NCBI RefSeq assembly: GCF_007666205.1
Contig: NZ_VDOR01000003.1
Location: forward strand, 196,722-260,721
Origin: Kocuria palustris
Lineage (GTDB): Bacteria > Actinomycetota > Actinomycetes > Actinomycetales > Micrococcaceae
Direction of reading: 5' to 3'
Length of the DNA stretch: 64,000 bases
In this document: piece after piece, positions 43,159 to 52,223 of the stretch
Layout: each line of letters opens with the position of its first letter
Numbering within the stretch: position 1 is the first letter of the stretch
Translations under genes and position numbers: made by a program
The notes under the pieces: model-generated
Told to the model about the DNA's origin: nothing
The model's input: the letters and a program-made list of their open reading frames with translations, nothing else
The model's database searches: none

Positions 43159-44847
43159 TCAGGCTCTCGCCCGGTGCAGCGCCTCGGTGATCCGCTCCTG
43201 CTGGGAGAGCTCGTCCTCGACCGGCTCGATCACGTGGGACTGCGCGGTCCGGGCGATCTCCTCGCGCAGCCGCCGCCGCACGGCCGCCCGCCGTCGCGAG
43301 GCCGACAGCCGGGCCAGCACGGTCGAGAGCAGCCCGAGGACCAGTCCGGCGACCAGACCCGTGACCACCAGCAGGGTCGGCACCGGGATGTCGGTCCCCT
43401 CGACGGTCGGGACGGGCGGCACCGGGATCTGCAGGTAGTCGAGCGCGAAGACCCCGGTGAGCCACAGCAGCCCGGCCACGGCCATGAGCAGCAGCAGCCA
43501 CTGCGCGATGCCGAACGGGGTCCACCACCACGACCGCGCCCCGCGCCGCAGATCGGTGCGCGCCAGGGCCTGGTCGAGCGCGTCCGGCAGCACGTCCTGG
43601 TGCGATCGGGCGGCATCGCGGATCGAGCGCTCCCACGCGGGGGCCGCTCCCTGGGCGGCCTCCTCCGCGAAGCGGCGGACCGCGGTGTCGCTCGCGGCGC
43701 GCTGCGCGGCATTCATGGGCGGCAGGGAGGACCGATGCAGCGACGGGTCGCCGTCCCGGCCCTGGCTTCCGCTGTCCGCCCCCTGCAGATGCAGGCGCTT
43801 GAGGGGGTCCTTGCGGAAGGAGCCGACCCAGCGCACCGGCAGCCACCCCGTGCGCTTCGACGCGCTGAGCACGTAGCTGCGCGCCGCGGCGTCGGCGATC
43901 CCGTCGGCGGCGGCCGCGGTGCTCAGCCCGTCCACCAGGGACTCCCGGGCGAACGGGGTGACGCCCTCCGCCCGGCCCTCGCCGTGGGAGGCCTCCAGCG
44001 CGTCGACGGCGTCGTCGATGTCCCCGGCCAGCCGCTCGGAGGCGGCGGCCTTCGCCTCGACGACCTCCGTGATCGCGGCGCGGACCTCGCCGATCCCCGT
44101 GCCGAGCGCGGCGGAGGCGGCGATCGGCGCCGACCGGCCCTCGGTGCGCAGCCCGTCCTGGGCCAGGACGTCGCGCAGCGAGGCGAGCACCCGCGGCACC
44201 TCGCCCGCGGCCAGCCGATCGGCCTGGTTGAGCACCACGAGCGTGGTGGAGGCGTGGCGCGACAGCGGGGCGATGAAGTGGTCGTGCAGCACCGCATCGG
44301 CGTACTTCTGCGGGTCGACGACCCACACGACGACGTCGACCATCCCGGCCAGCCGCGCGGCGATCTCCCGGTGCTCGCGCGCGACCGAGTCCACGTCCGG
44401 CAGGTCCAGCAGGATCAGCCCCTCCGGGACCGGGCTCCAGACGCCCGCGGGCCCCTGGGACCACGGCTCGAGCGAGAGGTCCTCGACCACGCGGCGGTCC
44501 TTCACCTCGAGCCAGTCGAGCAGCGGGTCGGCGCCGGGCAGGCCGCCGAGCACCGCGAGCGGCTCGGAGGTCGTCGGCCGCTGCACCGCGGCCCGGGCGA
44601 TCTGGCGGCCGAGCACGGTGTTGAGCAGGGAGGACTTCCCCGAGCCCGTCGCGCCGAAGAATCCGACGACGGTGTGATCCGCCGACAGGGCGCGGCGTCC
44701 GGAGGCTCGGGCCAGGACGTCGTCGGCCCGCTGCAGCGCGTCCTCGTCCAGCCGGCCGCGGCCGAGGTCCGCGGCCTGGCTCAGCGCCTGCAGCCGTTCG
44801 TCGAGATCCGCGTCCGGATCGCGCCGGGGGCGGCGCCCCAGCCGCAT
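43159..44847 (-). CDS. Dynamin-like/YfjP-like membrane GTPase (second of a pair)
   Basis: A 562-residue GTPase with P-loop GFFGATGSGKSSLLN near residue 65, switch RPTTSEP, G3 LLDLPDVDSV and a good G4 VLNQADRL. Two hydrophobic segments (about residues 430-450 and 475-500) near the C-terminus anchor it, followed by an Arg-rich cytoplasmic tail. The layout resembles bacterial dynamin-like proteins and 50S-binding-type GTPases; function is unknown. ATG 44847 overlaps the preceding gene's stop by one base, and GTG 44850 is an alternative. Tandem linkage to the next GTPase suggests they work together. Confidence 0.8.
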   Translation of the reverse strand: MRLGRRPRRDPDADLDERLQALSQAADLGRGRLDEDALQRADDVLARASGRRALSADHTVVGFFGATGSGKSSLLNTVLGRQIARAAVQRPTTSEPLAVLGGLPGADPLLDWLEVKDRRVVEDLSLEPWSQGPAGVWSPVPEGLILLDLPDVDSVAREHREIAARLAGMVDVVVWVVDPQKYADAVLHDHFIAPLSRHASTTLVVLNQADRLAAGEVPRVLASLRDVLAQDGLRTEGRSAPIAASAALGTGIGEVRAAITEVVEAKAAASERLAGDIDDAVDALEASHGEGRAEGVTPFARESLVDGLSTAAAADGIADAAARSYVLSASKRTGWLPVRWVGSFRKDPLKRLHLQGADSGSQGRDGDPSLHRSSLPPMNAAQRAASDTAVRRFAEEAAQGAAPAWERSIRDAARSHQDVLPDALDQALARTDLRRGARSWWWTPFGIAQWLLLLMAVAGLLWLTGVFALDYLQIPVPPVPTVEGTDIPVPTLLVVTGLVAGLVLGLLSTVLARLSASRRRAAVRRRLREEIARTAQSHVIEPVEDELSQQERITEALHRARA

Positions 44848-46844
44848 CACAGGTTCTCCCCCGCCGTGCGGACGGCGGCGGCCGCGTCGCGCAGCTCGCT
44901 CGCCCGGGGGTCGTGGACGGCGTCCAGCCGCTGCGTCCACGGGTGCTTCAGCTCGTCCACGAAAGTCCTCATCCTCTGCTCGAGATCCCTGCGGGCCTGC
45001 TCCGCCATCCGGCGGACGGCGTCCTCGCCGAAGACCGCCTCGAGCAGCCGGGTGCCCACGACGCCCGAGGCCCCGGCGATGCCGACCTCGGCTCCCGTGA
45101 GGCCCGCGGACATCGAGAAGACGACGACCATCAGGCCGACCGTCACGATGTTCAGCCCGATCGACATCAGCCGCGCCTGGGTGCGCTTGCCCGCGCCCTC
45201 CTGCTGGATCAGCCCCATCACATCGCCCTGCCAGGCGCGGATCACCTCGGCGGAGCGATCTGCCGTGCCCTCGGGCAGACGACCGAGGTCGTCGCCGCGC
45301 AGCAGCCCCCGGCCCGCGGCATCGGCGCGCCAGCGGCGCTGGACCTCCTCGCCGGCCTTGGCCAGCTCCTCGATGATCACGGCCTGCAGCCCGGTCTCCA
45401 GGGCCTGCTCGACCTGGATCTCCGGCGCCGGCCTGCCGCGCAGCGCGGCGCCGGCCCGGTCCCGCCAGCGGCCGATGGTGCTCTCGAGCGAGCGGAAGAA
45501 CTCGCCGGTGCCCACGTAGTCCTGCCAGCGCGAGAGCACCTCGTCGCGCAGGAGGGAGCCGTCGCGGGTCGCGTCGTCGATGGCCTCGAGGGCCTTTCGG
45601 TACGCCTCCTCGACGTCGGTGCGCAGCTGGGTCAGGACCTCGTCCTGCGCGGCCACGGCTGCGGCGACCTCGTCGGTGCGGTCGCTGATCTGGCGCAGGG
45701 CCCCGCCCAGGGTGCGCCGGGCGACGTCCGAGCGGCCCTGGGCATCGGCCGCCAGGTCCCCCAGCCAGGTGCGCAGCGGGTCCACGGTCCCCGCCGGGAG
45801 CATCCCGGCGGCATTGAGCGGGGACTCCGGGATGACGAAGATCGGCGCCTCGCCCAGGCCCTTCTCGGCGAGCATGCGGCGCAGATCGGGCTCGATCTCT
45901 CCCGCGGCTCCCGGCGGGACCCGGTCCAGGATCACGGCCACCGTGATCGAGCGCCGGCCGGCCTCGACGAGCAGCTCCCAGGCCGCGGCGTCGGCATAGC
46001 GGTTCGCGGTGGTCGTGAACAGCCAGAGATCGGCTGCGGCCAGCAGCTGCCCGGCCAGCCTGCGGTTGTCCTCGGAGACGGAGTCGATGTCGGGGGCGTC
46101 CAGCAGCGCGATGCCGCTGTCCACGCCGCGGTCGGCCAGCAGCACCAGGCTCGAGCCCGCCATCGCGGTCTCCGGGGCGCCGCGGTCCTCCGCCGTGCGG
46201 TCCTCCGGCCGCGCTTCGGCCGAGCCGTCGGCTTCCGACGGCCGCGCGAGGCGGCCGCGCACCCTCGCCAGGTGCGGCAGCACGCGGGTCCCCTCGAAGG
46301 CGGCGGCATCGTCGGGGTGATGGATGAGCATCGGCTGCCGTGTGGTGGGGCGCACGACTCCCGAGCGGGTGACGGGCCGTCCCACGAGGGAGTTGACCAC
46401 GGTGGACTTGCCCGCACCCGTCGAGCCGCCGACCACCGCGAGCAGCGGGGCATCGAGATGGCGCACGCGCGGGAGGATGTAGTCGTCGATCTGGTTCAGC
46501 GCCTGCCGCGTCGTCTCGCGCCCGGCGACGGCCGGGGGCGTGTCCAGAGGCAGATGCAGCTGCGAGAGGACATCGCGCAGCGCGTCGACCGCGGCGGATG
46601 CCCGCTCGCCGTCGGTCTTCCCCGCCGGCGTCGAGCCCGCGGACGGCCGCGTGCCGGCGGACGGTCTCGGGCCGGCGGACCGCGCGGACGCGATCTCATC
46701 GGGTGCCTCGGCCTCGGCCGGGGCGCGGGTCGGTGCGGGTGCCGGTGCTGGTGCGGACCACGGCGCCGAGACGGGATCGGCGGGGCGGTCGTCGCCGCCG
46801 AGCGGACCGGGCGTCTCGGGGGCGGGCTCTCGGGGGATGCTCAC
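44847..46844 (-). CDS. Dynamin-like GTPase (first of a pair)
   Basis: A 665-residue GTPase. The first ~75 residues are a Pro/Ala-rich disordered tail; P-loop VVGGSTGAGKSTVVN follows near residue 135, then RPTTRQP and G3 LLDAPDIDSVSEDNR. The usual G4 NKxD is not obvious (VILDRVPPG instead), a departure from its partner. Long Glu/Ala helices (~380-540) precede one or two hydrophobic segments near 575-615 and a charged end. Domain order (GTPase, helical stalk, membrane segment) is that of bacterial dynamin-like proteins, which remodel membranes. The GTG start at 46844 is used. Confidence 0.8.
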   Translation of the reverse strand: MSIPREPAPETPGPLGGDDRPADPVSAPWSAPAPAPAPTRAPAEAEAPDEIASARSAGPRPSAGTRPSAGSTPAGKTDGERASAAVDALRDVLSQLHLPLDTPPAVAGRETTRQALNQIDDYILPRVRHLDAPLLAVVGGSTGAGKSTVVNSLVGRPVTRSGVVRPTTRQPMLIHHPDDAAAFEGTRVLPHLARVRGRLARPSEADGSAEARPEDRTAEDRGAPETAMAGSSLVLLADRGVDSGIALLDAPDIDSVSEDNRRLAGQLLAAADLWLFTTTANRYADAAAWELLVEAGRRSITVAVILDRVPPGAAGEIEPDLRRMLAEKGLGEAPIFVIPESPLNAAGMLPAGTVDPLRTWLGDLAADAQGRSDVARRTLGGALRQISDRTDEVAAAVAAQDEVLTQLRTDVEEAYRKALEAIDDATRDGSLLRDEVLSRWQDYVGTGEFFRSLESTIGRWRDRAGAALRGRPAPEIQVEQALETGLQAVIIEELAKAGEEVQRRWRADAAGRGLLRGDDLGRLPEGTADRSAEVIRAWQGDVMGLIQQEGAGKRTQARLMSIGLNIVTVGLMVVVFSMSAGLTGAEVGIAGASGVVGTRLLEAVFGEDAVRRMAEQARRDLEQRMRTFVDELKHPWTQRLDAVHDPRASELRDAAAAVRTAGENL

Positions 46845-46926
46845 GAAGCCCCATCATGCCGCACGACGAGCCGTGCGGGCCTGAGGCGGCACCGGAGCCG
46901 GAGCCGACCTGGCCCGGCAGATGCAG

Positions 46927-46958
46927 GAAGGCCCCGGACCGTGCGGTCCGGGGCCTTC
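46927..46958 (-). terminator. Terminator after the distal tRNA-Glu
   Basis: A perfect 14-bp stem (46927-46940 with 46945-46958) with tetraloop GTGC lies 9 bases past the tRNA 3' end. Confidence 0.8.
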
Positions 46959-46967
46959 GCCTCGGTG

Positions 46968-47040
46968 TGACCCCAACCGGATTCGAACCGGTGTTGCCGC
47001 CGTGAGAGGGCGGAGTACTAGGCCGCTATACGATGGGGCC
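46968..47040 (-). tRNA. tRNA-Glu (CTC), copy 1
   Basis: A 73-base cloverleaf: acceptor GGCCCCA pairs with TGGGGTC plus discriminator A, the anticodon loop is read as CTC within CCCTCTCACG, and the T-arm contains GGTTCGAATCC. No CCA is encoded. It is identical to the copy at 47172-47244. Confidence 0.95.
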
Positions 47041-47125
47041 GAGATGCTCGCTGCCGAGCAGGTGCCGCGGCCTCGGAGAAGCCGCGAGCGGTGCGCCGAC
47101 GACGGGCGTCGGCAGGTTCTTCGTG

Positions 47126-47163
47126 CATGTGCTCCGCTGCGCGTCGACGCAGCGGAGCACATG
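47126..47163 (-). terminator. Hairpin between the two tRNA-Glu genes
   Basis: A perfect 16-bp stem (47126-47141 with 47148-47163, loop CGTCGA) directly downstream of the second tRNA-Glu copy, so each tRNA-Glu has its own terminator-like hairpin. Confidence 0.7.
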
Positions 47164-47171
47164 AGCGGACG

Positions 47172-47244
47172 TGACCCCAACCGGATTCGAACCGGTGTTG
47201 CCGCCGTGAGAGGGCGGAGTACTAGGCCGCTATACGATGGGGCC
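47172..47244 (-). tRNA. tRNA-Glu (CTC), copy 2
   Basis: Same 73-base sequence as the copy at 46968-47040, with anticodon CTC. It lies one base from tRNA-Gln, so the two are probably co-transcribed and processed. Confidence 0.95.
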
Positions 47245-47245
47245 G

Positions 47246-47317
47246 CTGGGGTACCAGGACTCGAACCTAGAACGACGGTACCAGAAACCGCTGTGTTGCC
47301 AATTACACCATACCCCA
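47246..47317 (-). tRNA. tRNA-Gln (CTG)
   Basis: A 72-base cloverleaf: acceptor TGGGGTA pairs with TACCCCA plus discriminator G, anticodon loop TTCTGGT gives CTG, T-arm CTAGG-TTCGAGT-CCTGG. It lies 123 bases past gltX in the same direction. Confidence 0.95.
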
Positions 47318-47440
47318 CTGTTCGCGCAAGTCCGTGACGCGTTCCTCTCGGTCCGCCCCGCATTCCTGCGCGCAACAGGCTGAAACTATACCCGAGGCCG
47401 ACCCCCGCAGCAAATCCCCCGCGGCGCCGGCCTGCGCCGC

Positions 47441-48979
47441 TCAGGCCAGTCGCGCGGCCAGCGCGTCGATGCGCGCCAGCGATGACTCCCGACCGAGGAT
47501 CTCGAGCGATTCGAACAGCGGCGGGCTGACCTGCCGCCCCGAGACCGCCACGCGCACCGGGCCGAACGCCAGGCGGGGCTTGATCTCGAGGCCGTCCACG
47601 ATGGCCTCGCGCAGCGCGGCCTCGATGGGCTCGGCGGTGAAGTCCTCCACCCGTTCGAGCGCCGAGCGCGCGGCGGCGAGGACCTGCGGCGCGGAGTCCT
47701 TGAGCTTGGCCACGGCCTTCTCGTCGTGCACCAGCGCGGCGTCCTCGGCGAAGAGGAAGTCCAGCAGCTCGACCGCATCGCCGAGCAGGTCCATGCGGGT
47801 CTGCACGAGGGGGGCGGCCTCGTCCAGGATCTGCTCCTGGCGCTCGGTGAGGCTCTCGCCCAGCACTGCCCCGGCCTGCAGGTACGGGACCAGCCGATCC
47901 CGGAAGTCCTGCGGATCGAGCATCCGGATGTGATCGGCGTTGATCGCGGTCGCCTTCTTCACGTCGAAGCGCGCCGGGTTGGCCAGGACGTCGCGGATGT
48001 CGAAGGCCTCGACGAACTGCCGCGTCGTGAACACGTCCTCGTCGGCCGACAGCGACCAGCCCAGCAGCGCCAGGTAGTTCAGCAGGCCCTCGGGGATGAA
48101 GCCGGCGTCGCGGTGGTGGAAGAGGTTGGACTCGGGATCCCGCTTGGACAGCTTCTTGCTCCCCTCCCCCATCACGTAGGGCAGGTGGCCGAACTCGGGG
48201 ATCCGGGAAGCGACGCCGGCCTTGACGAGGGCGTCGTAGAGTGCGATCTGTCGCGGGGTCGACGACAGCAGATCCTCGCCGCGCAGGACGTGGGTGATGC
48301 CCATGAGGGCGTCGTCGACGGGATTGACCAGGGTGTAGAGCGGCTGCCCGTTGGCGCGGACCACCACGTAGTCCGGGACGGAGCCGGCGGCGAAGGTGAT
48401 CTCCCCGCGCACCAGGTCCGTGAAGGTGATGTCCTCGTCCGGCATCCGCAGGCGCAGGACCGGCTCGCGACCCTCGGCCCGGAAGGCCGCGATCTGCCAG
48501 TCGCTCAGGTCCCGGTCGAAGTTGTCGTAGCCGAGCTTGGGATCGCGTCCGGCCTCCCGGTGGCGCTGCTCGACCTCCTCCGGGCTCGAGAAGGATTCGT
48601 AGATCGCCCCGGAGTCCTTGAGCCGGGCGATGACGTCCTGGTAGATGCCGCCGCGCTCGGACTGCCGGTACGGCCCGTGGGGGCCGCCGACGCCGTAGCC
48701 CTCGTCCCAGTCGATGCCGAGCCACTGCAGGGCCTCGACGAGCTGGTCGAGGGACTCCTGGGAGTCGCGGGAGGCGTCGGTGTCCTCGATCCGGAAGATC
48801 AGCTTCCCGCCGGTGTGCCGGGCCCACGCCCAGTTGAACAGGGCGGTGCGCACCAGGCCGACGTGCGGGGTGCCGGTGGGCGACGGGCAGAACCGCACCC
48901 GGATGTCGGTTCCGGTCGCGGGTGCACTGGGGGTGATCTCTGCTGCGCCCTCAGGGGCGTCCGTGGATGCGTCAGTCAT
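47441..48979 (-). CDS. gltX: Glutamate--tRNA ligase
   Basis: GltX charges tRNA-Glu and, in bacteria without GlnRS, also tRNA-Gln, whose Glu is then amidated by GatCAB. The 512-residue class I enzyme has the HIGH-like [10 protein letters not shown] near residue 32 and the KMSKS-like KKLSKRD near 268, and a C-terminal anticodon-binding domain. Its two substrate tRNAs lie immediately downstream. The start ATG 48979 lies 9 bases after a TAGACT box, giving a very short leader; the first ~25 residues are a disordered extension. Confidence 0.96.
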   Translation of the reverse strand: MTDASTDAPEGAAEITPSAPATGTDIRVRFCPSPTGTPHVGLVRTALFNWAWARHTGGKLIFRIEDTDASRDSQESLDQLVEALQWLGIDWDEGYGVGGPHGPYRQSERGGIYQDVIARLKDSGAIYESFSSPEEVEQRHREAGRDPKLGYDNFDRDLSDWQIAAFRAEGREPVLRLRMPDEDITFTDLVRGEITFAAGSVPDYVVVRANGQPLYTLVNPVDDALMGITHVLRGEDLLSSTPRQIALYDALVKAGVASRIPEFGHLPYVMGEGSKKLSKRDPESNLFHHRDAGFIPEGLLNYLALLGWSLSADEDVFTTRQFVEAFDIRDVLANPARFDVKKATAINADHIRMLDPQDFRDRLVPYLQAGAVLGESLTERQEQILDEAAPLVQTRMDLLGDAVELLDFLFAEDAALVHDEKAVAKLKDSAPQVLAAARSALERVEDFTAEPIEAALREAIVDGLEIKPRLAFGPVRVAVSGRQVSPPLFESLEILGRESSLARIDALAARLA

Positions 48980-48988
48980 GATGACGCC

Positions 48989-48994
48989 AGTCTA
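48989..48994 (-). promoter_or_regulatory. -10 box (TAGACT) for gltX
   Basis: TAGACT on the minus strand, 9 bases before the gltX ATG, within the 37-base gap to the FAH gene. Confidence 0.5.
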
Positions 48995-49016
48995 GGGCGA
49001 GGCGGCGGCCGGGCCC

Positions 49017-49793
49017 TCAGCGGCGCAGCAGGGTGGCCAGCGTGCCGATGCCCTCGATCTCGACCTCGATGCGATCGCCCTCGTCCACCTGGCCGACGCC
49101 GGCGGGCGTGCCGGTGAGCAGGACGTCGCCGGGCAGCAGCGTAAACGCCGAGGAGGCGAAGGCGATGAGATCCGCGACGGAGAAGACCATCTGCGCGGTC
49201 GAGGAGTCCTGCTTGGTCTGCCCTCCGACCCGCGAGGCGATGCGCAGGTCGGAGGGATCCAGCTCGGTCTCGATCCACGGCCCCAGGGGGCAGGAGCCGT
49301 CGAAGCCCTTGGCACGGGCCCACTGGCCGTCCGTCTCCTGGGCGTCTCGGGCGGTCAGGTCGTTGGCCGCCGTGTAGCCGAAGATCACGTCGTCGGCCTT
49401 CTCCGCGGGGACGTCCTTGCAGATCCGCCCGATCACCACGGCGAGCTCCGCCTCGTAGGAGACGCGCTCGGTCCACGACGGCAGGGTCACGGGATCGCCC
49501 GGGCCGACGACCGAGGTGTTCGGCTTGAAGAACAGCATGGGGCTGGCCGGGACCTCATTGCCCATCTCCGCGGCGTGATCGGCGTAGTTGCGCCCCACGC
49601 ACACGATCTTGGAGCGGGGGATCACGGGTGCCAGCAGGCGCACGTCCTCGACCTTCCACGACGTCCCCTCGATGGGCTGGATCCCGTTGTAGAAGGGGTC
49701 GCCGGCGATCGGGACGACCACCTGGTCCGCCCCCTCGCCCTGGACGACGCCGTAGTGGATCTCGTTGTCGACGGTGAATCGGCTGATGCGCAT
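49017..49793 (-). CDS. Fumarylacetoacetate hydrolase family protein
   Basis: A 258-residue FAH-fold hydrolase/decarboxylase. The conserved SKIVCVGRNYADHAAEMGN, the metal-binding EAELAVVIGR, and the TGTPAGVG end motif are visible. Such enzymes act on acylpyruvates, oxaloacetate or homoprotocatechuate products; the substrate is not predictable. It lies between gltX and ilvE but has its own -10 box, so there is no clear tie to branched-chain amino acid synthesis. Confidence 0.9.
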   Translation of the reverse strand: MRISRFTVDNEIHYGVVQGEGADQVVVPIAGDPFYNGIQPIEGTSWKVEDVRLLAPVIPRSKIVCVGRNYADHAAEMGNEVPASPMLFFKPNTSVVGPGDPVTLPSWTERVSYEAELAVVIGRICKDVPAEKADDVIFGYTAANDLTARDAQETDGQWARAKGFDGSCPLGPWIETELDPSDLRIASRVGGQTKQDSSTAQMVFSVADLIAFASSAFTLLPGDVLLTGTPAGVGQVDEGDRIEVEIEGIGTLATLLRR

Positions 49794-49799
49794 GCGACC

Positions 49800-49805
49800 A
49801 CCCTA
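49800..49805 (-). promoter_or_regulatory. -10 box (TAGGGT) for the FAH-family gene
   Basis: TAGGGT on the minus strand, 6 bases before ATG 49793; leaderless arrangement. Confidence 0.5.
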
Positions 49806-49840
49806 AGCCCGCGCGGCGGCCGCCGCGCCACGGCAGGGCC

Positions 49841-50938
49841 TCAGGCCAGACGGGTGAGCCAGCCGCGGGCGTCCGGGACCGCGCCGGTCTGGATGCCGAG
49901 CAGCTCCTCGCGCAGGGCCATCGTGACCTCGCCGGGGCGGGCGTCGTCCGGGCCGATCGTCTCGGTCGAGGAGATGAGCCGGCCGACCGGGGAGATCACG
50001 GCGGCGGTGCCGCACGCGAAGACCTCGGTCAGGTGCCCGCTGCGCACGCCCTCGCGCCACTCGTCGAGCGTGAAGCGCCGCTCCTCGACCGTGAGCCCGC
50101 GCGCCTGCGCCAGCTCGATCACCGACGAGCGGGTCACCCCCTCGAGGATGGTGCCGGTGAGGGCGGGAGTGACCAGGCGGCCGTCGTCGAAGACGAAGAA
50201 CACGTTCATGCCGCCGAGCTCCTCGATCGCGTGATCGCGGTTCGGGTCGGTGAACAGCACCTGCGCGCAGCCGTGGGACTCGCCCTCCATCTGGGCGATC
50301 AGCGACGCGGCGTAGTTGCCTCCGCACTTGGCCGCCCCGGTGCCGCCGACGCCGGCTCGGGCGTAGTGCTCGGAGAGCCAGATGTCGACGGTGTCCACGG
50401 TCCCGAAGTAGGTGCCGGCCGGGGAGGCGATCACGCAGTACTGGTATCCGCGCGAGGGCCGGACCCCCAGGTAGGACTCGGTCGCGATCATGAACGGGCG
50501 CAGGTACAGCGACTGCCCGGCGCCCGAGGGCACCCATTCGGCGTCCGCGGCCACGAGCTCGCGCAGCGAGTCCAGGAAGAGCTCCTCGGGCAGCTGCGGC
50601 ATGACGAGGCGATCGGCCGAGGCCTGCAGGCGCCGGGCGTTGCGCTCGGGGCGGAAGGTCCACACCGAGCCGTCGTCATGGCGGTAGGCCTTCAGGCCCT
50701 CGAAGATCTCCTGGCCGTAGTGCAGCACGGCCGCGGCGGGGGCGAGGCTGAGCGGGCCGTACGGGCGCAGCTGCGGCCGGCCCCATGAGCCCGTCCCCGT
50801 CTCGACGTCCCCGGTCCACTCGATCGTGACCATGTGATCGGTGAAGTGCTGCCCGAAGCCGGGATCCGCCAGGATCTCCTCGCGCTGCTGCGGGGTCGCG
50901 GGGCTCGGATTCGGCGTGCGCTGGAACTCGGTGCTCAT
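49841..50938 (-). CDS. ilvE: Branched-chain amino acid aminotransferase
   Basis: IlvE transfers the amino group from glutamate to the keto acids of valine, leucine and isoleucine, the last step of their synthesis. The 365-residue fold-type IV PLP enzyme has GQEIFEGLKAYR, SLYLRPFMIATE, the PLP lysine in GTGAAKCGGNYAAS, and GMNVFFVFDDG with EVFACGTAAVISPVG near the end. ATG 50938 is chosen, with a GAAGAG site upstream. The open frame continues further upstream into the leuB shadow and is not used. Confidence 0.95.
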   Translation of the reverse strand: MSTEFQRTPNPSPATPQQREEILADPGFGQHFTDHMVTIEWTGDVETGTGSWGRPQLRPYGPLSLAPAAAVLHYGQEIFEGLKAYRHDDGSVWTFRPERNARRLQASADRLVMPQLPEELFLDSLRELVAADAEWVPSGAGQSLYLRPFMIATESYLGVRPSRGYQYCVIASPAGTYFGTVDTVDIWLSEHYARAGVGGTGAAKCGGNYAASLIAQMEGESHGCAQVLFTDPNRDHAIEELGGMNVFFVFDDGRLVTPALTGTILEGVTRSSVIELAQARGLTVEERRFTLDEWREGVRSGHLTEVFACGTAAVISPVGRLISSTETIGPDDARPGEVTMALREELLGIQTGAVPDARGWLTRLA

Positions 50939-51027
50939 GGGGCTCTTCGATTCTGCCGCGGCTGCGCGCGCGGCGTGCGTCCCGGGCTGGTCCCGGGAGC
51001 GGGTCGTGGGTCGGGGCGGGCCGGGGG

Positions 51028-52125
51028 TCAGGCCAGCGCGGCGACGACGGCGTCGCCGATCTCCTGCGTGCTGCGGGACAGCGAGCCGGCGGCGGCCAGG
51101 TCGGCCCGCACGGCGTCGCGGATCTGCCGGGCCTGGTCGGGGTGTCCCAGGTGCTCCAGCATCATGGCGCCCGCCAGGATCGAGGCGGTCGGGTCGGCGA
51201 CGCCCTGGCCGGCGATGTCCGGGGCCGATCCGTGGACCGGCTCGAACATGGACGGCGCGGTGCGATCGGCATTGATGTTGCCGCACGGCGCCAGGCCGAT
51301 GCCGCCGGAGACGGCGCCGGCGAGGTCGGTGATGATGTCGCCGAAGAGGTTGTCGGTGACGATGACGTCGAAGCGCGCCGGATCCGTGGTCATGAAGATG
51401 GTCGCGGCGTCGATGTGCAGGTAGTCGACCTCGACCTGCGGGTACTCGGCGGCGAGCTCGTCGACCATGCGCTGGTAGAGCCGACCGGCGTTGACCAGCA
51501 CGTTGTGCTTGTGCACCAGCGTCAGCCTCCGGCGCTCGCGCCCGGCGGCCAGCTCGAACGCGTACCGGACCAGGCGGCGGACCCCGTGGGCGGTGTTGAC
51601 CGAGACCTCCGTGGCGATCTCCTGGCCGGTGCCCTCGCGCAGCACGCCGCCGTTGCCGGCGTACGGGCCCTCCGTGCCCTCCCGGACCACGACGAAGTCG
51701 ATCTCGCCGGGCTCGCGCAGCGGCGAGACCGCGCCCGGGAGCAGCTCGGAGGGGCGCAGGTTGATGTAGTGGTCCAGGCCGAAGCGCATCTTCAGCAGCA
51801 GCTCGCGCTCGATGATCCCGGACGGGATCCGCCGGTCCCCGGGGGCCGCGCCGACCGCTCCGAAGAGGATCGCGTCGAACCCGCGCAGCTGCTCGAGCGT
51901 CTCGTCGGGCAGGGCCTCCCCCGTGGCCAGCCAGTGCTGGGCCCCGAGCGGGAAGTGCTGCTCCTGCAGGTCGATGCCGGCCGGTGCGCACACGGCCGCG
52001 AGCACCTTCCGGGACTCGGCGACGACCTCGGGGCCGATCCCGTCGCCGGGGATCACGGCGATGCGATGGGCGGCTCCCTCGGCGGACGCGGCGGTCGGGG
52101 CGGAGGCGGTGTTCTGCGCGGTCAT
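51028..52125 (-). CDS. leuB: 3-isopropylmalate dehydrogenase
   Basis: LeuB oxidises and decarboxylates 3-isopropylmalate to 2-ketoisocaproate in leucine synthesis. The 365-residue protein has [16 protein letters not shown], the substrate-site [14 protein letters not shown] with the catalytic lysine, [21 protein letters not shown] and [16 protein letters not shown] 52125 lies 6 bases after a TATCGT -10 box. It is unlinked from leuCD but close to ilvE, and the ~90-base gap before ilvE suggests joint transcription. Confidence 0.95.
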   Translation of the reverse strand: MTAQNTASAPTAASAEGAAHRIAVIPGDGIGPEVVAESRKVLAAVCAPAGIDLQEQHFPLGAQHWLATGEALPDETLEQLRGFDAILFGAVGAAPGDRRIPSGIIERELLLKMRFGLDHYINLRPSELLPGAVSPLREPGEIDFVVVREGTEGPYAGNGGVLREGTGQEIATEVSVNTAHGVRRLVRYAFELAAGRERRRLTLVHKHNVLVNAGRLYQRMVDELAAEYPQVEVDYLHIDAATIFMTTDPARFDVIVTDNLFGDIITDLAGAVSGGIGLAPCGNINADRTAPSMFEPVHGSAPDIAGQGVADPTASILAGAMMLEHLGHPDQARQIRDAVRADLAAAGSLSRSTQEIGDAVVAALA

Positions 52126-52131
52126 GCCCTC

Positions 52132-52137
52132 ACGATA
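52132..52137 (-). promoter_or_regulatory. -10 box (TATCGT) for leuB
   Basis: TATCGT on the minus strand with a 6-base spacer to ATG 52125; leaderless arrangement. Confidence 0.45.
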
Positions 52138-52223
52138 CGACCGAGCGGGTGCGGATTCCCGGGTCGCGCCCCCCGTCTCACCATGCGGACGCGATGTCCA
52201 TGATCCGGAGGGGCCTCGACCGG

